Origin: an uncultured Bacteroidales bacterium
GTDB lineage: Bacteria > Bacteroidota > Bacteroidia > Bacteroidales > P3
Direction: 5' to 3'
NCBI GenBank assembly: GCA_900315935.1
Contig: ONBB01000004.1
Location: 1-64,000 of the forward strand
Length of the DNA: 64,000 nucleotides
Each line of letters begins with the position of its first letter. Positions within the stretch are counted from its first letter, which is position 1. Both the position numbers and the translations under genes were made by a program. Shown piece after piece: positions 15,599 to 21,705 of this stretch. The notes below the pieces were generated by a model. That model was not told where the DNA came from, did not search any database, and saw only the letters and a program-made list of their open reading frames with translations.

Positions 15599-17037
15599 GA
15601 GTACATTTTATAGCCATTGGCGGCAGCGCCATGCACAATCTGGCCATCGCGCTGTGCCAGAAGGGGATTACCGTCACGGGGAGCGACGACGAGATATTTG
15701 ACCCGGCGAAGAGTCGCTTGGAGAAGTACGGTCTGCTGCCAGAGGAGTTCGGCTGGTACCCGGAGCGCATCACGCCCGACCTCGACGCGGTGGTGCTGGG
15801 CATGCACGCCCGCATCGACAACCCCGAGCTGCTGCGGGCGCAGGAGCTTGGAGTGAAAATCTATAGTTATCCCGAGTATCTCTACGAGCAAAGCAAGGAC
15901 AAGCTGCGCATCGTGGTGGGTGGCTCGCACGGCAAGACTACTACCACGGCCATGATTCTCAATGTGTTGCGTTGTTGCGGCATTGAGGCCGACTACATGG
16001 TGGGCGCGCAGCTGAAGGGTTTCGATGTCATGGTGCGCCTCTCCGATACGGCCAAGGTGATGGTCATCGAGGGTGATGAGTACCTCACTTCGCCCATCGA
16101 CCGCCGCCCCAAGTTCCACCTATACAAGCCCAATGTGGCCATCATCACCGGCATTGAGTGGGATCATATCAATGTTTTCCCCACCTTTGACATCTACCGC
16201 GAGCAGTTCAGCAAATTTATTGATTTAATTGAACCAAATGGTACGCTGGTGTACTGCGACGAGGACAATGAGGTGCACCGCGTGGCGGTGGAGAACCGGC
16301 GCACCGACATACAGAAGCTGCCGTATGTGTGCCCGGAGCACCGCGTGGAAAACGGGGTGACGTATTTGCTGGGTACGCAGGCGTCCCGCCTGCATGCAGC
16401 CGAGACGGCTGCGCACCCGGTGCCCCTGCAGGTCTTCGGCCACCACAACTTACTAAACCTCACCGCCGCACGTTTGGCTTGCCGGCAGGTGGGCGTCAGT
16501 GATGAGCAATTTGACGAGGCCATCAGCACCTTCGAAGGAGCTTCGAAGCGCTTGGAGCTGGTGAAGAAGAATGACACCTGCGCCGTCTATAAAGACTTCG
16601 CCCATGCGCCGTCCAAACTCCGCGCCACCATCCACGCCATGCGCGAGCAGTACCCCGACCGCCGTCTGGTGGCCTGCATGGAGCTGCACACCTTCAGCTC
16701 ACTCACCGCAGAGTTCCTGCAGCAGTACAAAGGTACGATGGACGAGGCCGACGTGCGCTGCGTCTACTTCAGCCAGCACGCCCTGCAGCTTAAGAAACTT
16801 CCGCCTCTCGATCCCGAGGAGGTGCGCAAGGCTTTCGGCGGCGATGTGGAGGTCTTCACCGACAGCAAGAAACTGGTGGAATGCGTGATTGCGTTAATGC
16901 GTAAATGCGTTAGTGCTGACGCGCCAGCTACTGACACAATAACGCAATCCCACAATAACGCAATCAATCTGCTGATGATGTCCAGCGGCAACTTCGACGG
17001 CATCGACTTCGCACAGCTGGCCGATGAAATCTTGTGA
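15595..17037 (+). CDS. mpl: Mpl, UDP-N-acetylmuramate:tripeptide ligase, with two in-frame repeat insertions
   Basis: A 480-residue Mur-ligase family protein. N-terminal 'HFIAIGGSAMHNLAIAL' binds UDP-MurNAc; the ATP loop is at 110-117 (GSHGKTTT); 'VIEGDEYLTSP' and 'HINVFPTFD' are Mpl hallmarks; the C-terminal domain has 'YKDFAHAPSKLRATI'. Mpl joins recycled L-Ala-gamma-D-Glu-mDap to UDP-MurNAc in the cytoplasm during peptidoglycan recycling. Two foreign stretches lie in frame: residues 260-277 from the REP-like palindrome, and residues ~429-457 from an 8-bp-period inverted repeat. Both fall between conserved blocks, in likely loops, so the enzyme may remain active (inference). Confidence 0.92.
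   Translation: MRVHFIAIGGSAMHNLAIALCQKGITVTGSDDEIFDPAKSRLEKYGLLPEEFGWYPERITPDLDAVVLGMHARIDNPELLRAQELGVKIYSYPEYLYEQSKDKLRIVVGGSHGKTTTTAMILNVLRCCGIEADYMVGAQLKGFDVMVRLSDTAKVMVIEGDEYLTSPIDRRPKFHLYKPNVAIITGIEWDHINVFPTFDIYREQFSKFIDLIEPNGTLVYCDEDNEVHRVAVENRRTDIQKLPYVCPEHRVENGVTYLLGTQASRLHAAETAAHPVPLQVFGHHNLLNLTAARLACRQVGVSDEQFDEAISTFEGASKRLELVKKNDTCAVYKDFAHAPSKLRATIHAMREQYPDRRLVACMELHTFSSLTAEFLQQYKGTMDEADVRCVYFSQHALQLKKLPPLDPEEVRKAFGGDVEVFTDSKKLVECVIALMRKCVSADAPATDTITQSHNNAINLLMMSSGNFDGIDFAQLADEIL
16372..16425 (+). repeat. REP-like palindromic element inserted in frame in mpl
   Basis: Begins GGTACGCAGGCGTCCCGCCT and matches the first ~50 bp of the full elements at 11601 and 12270, with two substitutions, then ends early. 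It adds 54 bp (18 codons) and is read in the same frame as the copies in the SpoU gene ([17 protein letters not shown]). Confidence 0.92.
16880..16966 (+). repeat. 8-bp-period inverted-repeat element in mpl
   Basis: Left arm at 16882-16914 consists of 8-bp units of type TGCGTTAA (ATTGCGTT/AATGCGTA/AATGCGTT); the right arm at 16934-16966 holds the inverse type ATAACGCA. A ~20-bp spacer lies between. It is read in frame as MRKCVSADAPATDTITQS and relates closely to the element at 39500-39590 in the ABC-F gene. Confidence 0.9.
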
Positions 17038-17080
17038 CGCGTCAGCCTCTTAAAACTTAAACTTAAAACTAGAACTAACA

Positions 17081-17452
17081 ATGGCACAATTTGAAATAGG
17101 AGACAAAGTGAAGTTCCTCAACTCCGTGGGAGGGGGAATCGTAAAGAAGATACAAGGAGACCTGGTGTATGTCGAAGACGACACCGGCTTCGACTTGCCG
17201 ATGCAGTCCTCCGAACTCATCCGCATGGCCGACCAGGAGGGCAAGGCCAAGGCTTTCAATGATGACACCATTGGCCGTCGCCCCAAGCCTGCCCCCGAAC
17301 CTGTGGAAACCGGCCTCGCATTCCCCACCATCGACGAGCTCGAGGCCGAGGTGCGCCGTCTCAAAGGGCAGAACGCCAACCTGCAGGACCAGATAAAGCA
17401 GCTCAAAAGCCAGGTGCTCTCGTTGCAGCGCACCATCGCAAGGATTTCATAA
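17081..17452 (+). CDS. DUF2027-N-like small protein with coiled coil
   Basis: A 123-residue cytoplasmic protein. Residues 1-55 ('EIGDKVKFLNSVGGGIVKKI', 'DLVYVEDDTGFDLPM', 'SSELI') match the SH3-like N-terminal domain of the Bacteroidota DUF2027/Smr proteins. A Pro-rich linker leads to a C-terminal coiled coil (~85-121, 'LEAEVRRLKGQNANLQDQI'). The Smr nuclease domain of the long family members is absent, so this is a stand-alone domain with a dimerising helix. Function unknown. Confidence 0.75.
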   Translation: MAQFEIGDKVKFLNSVGGGIVKKIQGDLVYVEDDTGFDLPMQSSELIRMADQEGKAKAFNDDTIGRRPKPAPEPVETGLAFPTIDELEAEVRRLKGQNANLQDQIKQLKSQVLSLQRTIARIS

Positions 17453-17474
17453 TAATGACAAAAAAGTTCACACG

Positions 17475-17945
17475 ATGAAGAAGATAGTGATGACATGTGT
17501 GGCAATGCTGACTTTTGCAGTTATGACAGCCTGCGACCCAGGATTCGATGACAATCTTTGTATTGACAATCAGAGCGGATATGATTTAATTATTGATTAC
17601 GGTGGATTCCATCGCTATTGTGAACAGCAAGGAACTTGTTTTGTTAGAGACGGAGAGACCGTAACAATACCCTACGACGGCGGTATTGGCTGCACAGACA
17701 AAGAATCGTCGGAAGCTGGTATGCGCTATCTCTTCTGGGGCGATAGTGTCACATTTTTGGATGTGGACAGTGTTCCTCTTAAAACATACTATGCTACAGA
17801 CACCACATCCGATGACAGCCCTTATAATTTCAATTCTTCGCACTACAAGTACGAAGAGAAGGTGGCAAGAAACGGATGTCCCGCATATTATACGAAGCAT
17901 ACCTTCACTCTGACAGAAGGGCAGATTACTCCAATGCCACAATAA
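17475..17945 (+). CDS. Putative lipoprotein, function unknown
   Basis: A 156-residue protein starting MKKIVMTCVAMLTFAVMTAC; Cys20 sits in a good lipobox (VMTAC). The mature part has several Cys ('NLCIDNQSGYDL', 'HRYCEQQGTC', 'GIGCTDK', 'RNGCPAYY') and beta-rich segments beginning 'IDNQSGYDLIIDY', a pattern seen in small Bacteroidales surface lipoproteins. AT content is higher than in the neighbouring genes. No family recognised. Confidence 0.72.
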   Translation: MKKIVMTCVAMLTFAVMTACDPGFDDNLCIDNQSGYDLIIDYGGFHRYCEQQGTCFVRDGETVTIPYDGGIGCTDKESSEAGMRYLFWGDSVTFLDVDSVPLKTYYATDTTSDDSPYNFNSSHYKYEEKVARNGCPAYYTKHTFTLTEGQITPMPQ

Positions 17946-17957
17946 CCATTATTGACT

Positions 17958-19154
17958 ATGAGCAGACAAATCAAGATAGGAAACCTTACGCTCGGCGGCG
18001 GTGCGCCGATAAGGGTGCAGAGCATGACAAATACCGACACGATGGACACCCGCGCCACCGTGGAGCAGGCGCTCCGCATGGTGGAGGCGGGCTGCGAGCT
18101 GGTGCGCATCACGGCGCCCGACGTGAAGGCTGCCGAGAACCTCGGCCGCATCAAAGAAGAGTTGTTGAAGCGCGGCTGTGAGGTGCCGCTGGTGGCCGAC
18201 ATACACTTCAACCCCAAGGCCGCCGAGGTGGCCGCCACGCTGGTGGAGAAGGTGCGCGTCAACCCAGGTAACTACACCGACCGCAATACCGGCAAATGGA
18301 TGGCGTGGTCGAATAATGATTCGCCCCTACAAGGCCATACCGTAGGGGCGAATCATTATTCGCCCGAAATGGAGCGTGAATATCAGGAGGAGCTGAAGCG
18401 GATAGGGGAGAGGATGGCCACCCTCATCGACATCTGCAAGCGGCACCACACGGCGATGCGTATCGGCACCAACCACGGTTCGCTGTCGGAGCGCATCATG
18501 AGCCGCTATGGCAACACGCCCGAGGGCATGGCGCAGTCGGCCATCGAGTTCGCCGAGGTATGCCGCCAGCAGGATTTCCACGACCTCGTCTTCTCCATGA
18601 AGGCCAGCAACGTGAAGGTGATGGTGGACAGCACACGCCTCTTCGTCCAGAAAATGCACGCACTGGGCATGGACTACCCGATACACCTCGGCGTTACCGA
18701 GGCGGGCGACGGCATGCAAGGCCGCCTGAAGAGTGCCGCCGGCATAGGTGCCCTGCTGCTCGACGGCATCGGCGACACCGTCCGCGTCAGCCTCACCGAG
18801 GACCCCGAGAAGGAGATGCCGGTGGCCTACGACATCCTGCAGGCCGTCGGCGCCCGTATCACGCAGTGCGAATACATCGCCTGCCCCTCCTGCGGCCGCA
18901 CGCAGTACGACATACAGACCGCCCTCAAGGAGATCAAGGAGAAGACCAAGCATCTGGTCGGCGTCAAGATAGGTGTGATGGGCTGCATCGTCAACGGCCC
19001 GGGCGAGATGGCCGATGCCGACTACGGCTACGTCGGCTCCGGCCACGGCAAGATCACCCTATATAAAGGCAAGGAAATCGTCAAGCGCGACATCGACCAG
19101 AAAGACGCCGTCGACGAGCTCGTCAAACTCATCACTGACACAATAACGCATTAA
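17958..19154 (+). CDS. ispG: IspG, 4-hydroxy-3-methylbut-2-enyl-diphosphate synthase (short form)
   Basis: A 398-residue IspG: 'GAPIRVQSMTNTDTMD' at the N-terminus, 'VPLVADIHFNPKAA', 'VRVNPGNYTD', 'MRIGTNHGSLSERIMSRYG', 'GVTEAGDG', and the [4Fe-4S] ligands Cys309, Cys312 ('CPSC') and Cys343 with Glu350 ('GCIVNGPGE'). It makes HMBPP in the MEP isoprenoid pathway; dxs, the first MEP enzyme, lies at 56925. Two oddities: a perfect palindrome is inserted in frame at residues ~118-135, and the A* domain usually present between the TIM barrel and the Fe-S domain in Bacteroidota is missing. The last residues, ITDTITH, come from an 8-bp-period repeat. ATG chosen over a TTG two codons upstream. Confidence 0.93.
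   Translation: MSRQIKIGNLTLGGGAPIRVQSMTNTDTMDTRATVEQALRMVEAGCELVRITAPDVKAAENLGRIKEELLKRGCEVPLVADIHFNPKAAEVAATLVEKVRVNPGNYTDRNTGKWMAWSNNDSPLQGHTVGANHYSPEMEREYQEELKRIGERMATLIDICKRHHTAMRIGTNHGSLSERIMSRYGNTPEGMAQSAIEFAEVCRQQDFHDLVFSMKASNVKVMVDSTRLFVQKMHALGMDYPIHLGVTEAGDGMQGRLKSAAGIGALLLDGIGDTVRVSLTEDPEKEMPVAYDILQAVGARITQCEYIACPSCGRTQYDIQTALKEIKEKTKHLVGVKIGVMGCIVNGPGEMADADYGYVGSGHGKITLYKGKEIVKRDIDQKDAVDELVKLITDTITH
18310..18362. repeat. Perfect 21-bp inverted repeat inserted in ispG
   Basis: Arms at 18310-18330 and 18342-18362 are exact reverse complements (core ATGATTCGCCCCTAC / GTAGGGGCGAATCAT) with an 11-nt loop. It encodes the hydrophilic segment around NNDSPLQGHTVGANHY, absent from the usual family alignment at this point. 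The inner CGCCCCTAC/GTAGGGGCG part resembles the A unit after pheT. Confidence 0.9.
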
Positions 19155-19177
19155 CACACTAACGCAATAACGCAATA
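19133..19177 (+). repeat. 8-bp-period half element at the ispG 3' end
   Basis: ACTGACACAATAACGCA followed by octamers TTAACACA, CTAACGCA, ATAACGCA. It matches the right half of the mpl element (same CTGACACAATAACGCA). The ispG stop codon (TAA, 19152-19154) is formed by the repeat, and the next gene starts a few bases after it. A short remnant, ATAACGCAACACAATAAC, lies at 19964-19981 before the following gene. Confidence 0.8.
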
Positions 19178-19181
19178 AAAT

Positions 19182-19967
19182 ATGAAGTGGACCTATCTCA
19201 TGTACCTGCCCGCCCTTGTTTCGGCGCTTTGGGCGCTGGTGCTTCTCGCAACGAAAAAGCGCCCCACGCGCGCCCAGCTTTTGCTCGGCGCCACGATGCT
19301 CATCGTTGCCTTCGCCGAGGTGCTGGCTACCTTTATTTTCCGAGGCCACAGCCGCAGCCTTTTCATCTACCAGTACCTCTTCCAGTTCGCCACCATCCTG
19401 GCCGGCCCGCTCTACTACATATCGGTCTGCGCCCTCACCGAGCCCCGCGGTTCGTCGCTCCGCCAGCGCCATAGCCTCATCCTGCCCCTGCTGTTTATTC
19501 TGGCGCTCACCATCGGAGTGTCCCTCCTCGGCCCGCGGCGCTACGAGCACCTCTGTCTCCTCTTCCGCTACGACAGCCTCTTCCCACTCGAAGGCGACGC
19601 GCGATGGAACTTTGTGGCCGTAATGACCCTCCCCGTCTTCTCCGCCGTCATGGTGCTGATGAACCTGGTGCTCTTCTTCATGGCCTCGCACAAGGCGCGC
19701 ATTTTCCAGAGGCGGTTCAACAGCTACTACGCCGACACCGTCGGAGCCCCGAAGCTCAACAGCCGCCCCATCAGCCTGATGGCCTGGATATGCCTGCCGT
19801 TGGCCGCCACCGCGGTCGCTCTCATCGCCCTGCGCCCGGCCTATGCCAAGTACGGACTCATCGTCGTGTCGTCGCTCATGGCGGTGCTGCAGTTCCTTGT
19901 CGGCCGCTACGCCTACTCTCTCAACTACGATGCCCGCCACCTGGCCCAACTGGTAAAACATAAATAA
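19182..19967 (+). CDS. Seven-segment membrane protein, paralogue of the next gene's sensor part
   Basis: A 261-residue integral membrane protein with about seven hydrophobic segments (around residues 5-22, 33-51, 64-86, 97-118, 142-165, 198-218, 224-243), short loops and a basic tail. Its layout equals the N-terminal membrane half of the next protein ('LLLGATMLIVAFAEVLATF' versus 'LLLAAMLMMGLTYILYS'), but it lacks a DNA-binding domain. The 14-bp spacing to the next gene suggests a joint role, possibly a sensor or partner subunit (inference). No named family. Confidence 0.7.
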   Translation: MKWTYLMYLPALVSALWALVLLATKKRPTRAQLLLGATMLIVAFAEVLATFIFRGHSRSLFIYQYLFQFATILAGPLYYISVCALTEPRGSSLRQRHSLILPLLFILALTIGVSLLGPRRYEHLCLLFRYDSLFPLEGDARWNFVAVMTLPVFSAVMVLMNLVLFFMASHKARIFQRRFNSYYADTVGAPKLNSRPISLMAWICLPLAATAVALIALRPAYAKYGLIVVSSLMAVLQFLVGRYAYSLNYDARHLAQLVKHK

Positions 19968-19981
19968 CGCAACACAATAAC

Positions 19982-21124
19982 ATGACCCCAACAGCCACCA
20001 TATACCTTGTCCTCGGCCTTTCCATTCTTCTATGGCCGTTGGCCACCGTCCTCACCCGCCGCCGCATCCTCGGCGCGCAATGGCTCCTCCTGGCCGCCAT
20101 GCTCATGATGGGCCTCACGTATATACTCTACAGCTGCCTCTTCAACAGCTTCCTGCGGGGCGAGTACCTCTTGCTGGTGCTCTACATGACCTTTTCGCTC
20201 TTCACCCCGCCCATCGCCGTTAGCGCCACTGCGTTGCTCACACGGCCCGACGGAGCCACCCGCGTCTCCCGCGCCGCCGTCATCCCCGCCGTGCTCACCG
20301 CGCTCCTCATGCTGGTGTCCTTCTTTATCGGCGGGGCCGACATGTACCGCCTGTGGGTCAACCGCGGCATCCTCGGCGAGTCCGACCTCTTCTTCGCCAA
20401 CTCGTGGCGCTACAACGTCATCGTCTCCATCCACTACTACCTCTACTCCTTCGTCCTCACCCTCGAGGTGGCCTTCCTCGCCCTGTACGCCATCGTCCAC
20501 CTGCGCCGCTACAACCGCATCCTGGCCGAATACTACACCGCCGAGAGCCACTCCATCGTGCGACACCACGCACTCTACGCCCTCATCCTCATCGTCTCCC
20601 TCACCATTGTCCTCCTCACCGTCCTCTACCCCCTCAACGAGCCGCGCCCGCAGGGATTCACCCTCGCCACCTCCATCATCATCGGTGTTGCCTCCTTCGT
20701 CCTCGGCTACGCCTTGTACCACATCTCCTACACCGCCGAGACCCTGAGCGAGCACCTCGACCCGGGCGCCGCCCGCTCGCGCCACGACCTCGGGCAGCTG
20801 GGCCGCGAAATATCGGCCTACGTCGAGTCTTCCGCCTACACCAACCCCGACCTCTCGGTCTTCCTCCTCGCCTCGCACTTCCACGTCTCGCAGGACCAGG
20901 TGGTCGATGCCATCCACCGCCTCCACGGCACCTCCTTTGCCGACTACGTCGACACCCTCCGCATCGAGCACGCCGCCACACTCCTCTCGCACGCCGCGCA
21001 CCCCGACGACGAGGAGACCCTCACCCGCATCGCCCACCAGTGCGGCTACCACACCCCCGAAGCCCTCGAGGCCGCTTTCGAGAAAGTCATGCACACCCCC
21101 ATCCACAAATCGGGTCTCCTTTAG
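19982..21124 (+). CDS. Membrane-anchored regulator with C-terminal AraC-like HTH
   Basis: A 380-residue protein. Residues 1-255 hold about seven membrane segments; residues ~270-380 are soluble and resemble a double-HTH AraC domain: 'DLSVFLLASHFHVSQDQVVDAI' fits the first helix-turn-helix, 'GTSFADYVDTLRIEHAATLL' the linker helix, and 'RIAHQCGYHTPEALEAAFEKV' the second. Such membrane-AraC fusions are common in Bacteroidota and presumably sense envelope or extracellular signals. It ends at a convergent junction with nrdG that carries an 11-bp-period repeat. Confidence 0.8.
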   Translation: MTPTATIYLVLGLSILLWPLATVLTRRRILGAQWLLLAAMLMMGLTYILYSCLFNSFLRGEYLLLVLYMTFSLFTPPIAVSATALLTRPDGATRVSRAAVIPAVLTALLMLVSFFIGGADMYRLWVNRGILGESDLFFANSWRYNVIVSIHYYLYSFVLTLEVAFLALYAIVHLRRYNRILAEYYTAESHSIVRHHALYALILIVSLTIVLLTVLYPLNEPRPQGFTLATSIIIGVASFVLGYALYHISYTAETLSEHLDPGAARSRHDLGQLGREISAYVESSAYTNPDLSVFLLASHFHVSQDQVVDAIHRLHGTSFADYVDTLRIEHAATLLSHAAHPDDEETLTRIAHQCGYHTPEALEAAFEKVMHTPIHKSGLL

Positions 21125-21151
21125 CCGTCGGAAGGCTATGGTAGCATAACC

Positions 21152-21224
21152 TACCATAAGCTTCCAGTGCCTTAGTATTCCCCTAGAGATCCCCTACCAT
21201 TTCCCTACCGTTCCCCTGGTTTTT
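21152..21224. repeat. 11-bp-period 3'-end repeat, site 1
   Basis: ACCATAAGCTTCCAGTGCCT then 11-mers of type CCCCTAGAGAT, CCCCTACCATT, TCCCTACCGTT, CCCCTGG. It sits between two convergent genes. Sister sites: 32966, 37461, 44472, 56831, 62400. Confidence 0.85.
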
Positions 21225-21240
21225 TGGTTCCTTGGTGGGG

Positions 21241-21705
21241 CTATTTGTGCCAGAATTGCGAGGTGATGTCCTGCAGCTGGCCGCCGCGGACGCGGTAGAG
21301 GCGCTGGTTGGTGGTAGGCTTCTTCAGCGGGCCCAGGTGGGCCAGGTAGGGACCCAGCTTGAGGTAGTCCAGATGGTTGAGGCAGATTTCCTTGGAGAGC
21401 AGTGTGCGGCCGCTGTACCAGGCGGTGTGGATGCCCTGTCGCCGCTGGCGCAGCCGTGCGAAGAGTGCGTCGACTTCGGCCGGTGCAGCGTCGCCGCCCA
21501 TCAGGGCGAGGCAGGTGATGTGCCCTTTGTGCTGGTCCAGCAGGCGGTCCACCTCGCTGTCGGTCAGCTCGTTGCCGGTGTCGTTCCAGAGGTGCTTGGA
21601 GTGGCACCCTGGGCAGCGGCAGGGGCAGCCCGAGAGGTTGACGGCCAGCGTTACCTCGTCGGGTATCTCCTGGAATACCACGGCGCTGTCGGCGTACCTG
21701 AGCAT
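21241..21705 (-). CDS. nrdG: NrdG, anaerobic ribonucleoside-triphosphate reductase activating protein
   Basis: A 154-residue radical SAM enzyme. The cluster motif is CxxxCxxC with Cys27, Cys31 and Cys34 in 'NLSGCPCRCPGCHSKHLW' (Cys29 is extra), followed by 'LALMGGDAAPAEVDALF' and 'TAWYSGRTL'. It cleaves SAM to generate the glycyl radical on NrdD. The start codon overlaps the nrdD stop (TGATG), so the two are coupled and share the upstream riboswitch. Length and motifs are normal. An upstream in-frame start exists but lies deep inside nrdD and was rejected. Confidence 0.95.
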   Translation of the reverse strand: MLRYADSAVVFQEIPDEVTLAVNLSGCPCRCPGCHSKHLWNDTGNELTDSEVDRLLDQHKGHITCLALMGGDAAPAEVDALFARLRQRRQGIHTAWYSGRTLLSKEICLNHLDYLKLGPYLAHLGPLKKPTTNQRLYRVRGGQLQDITSQFWHK

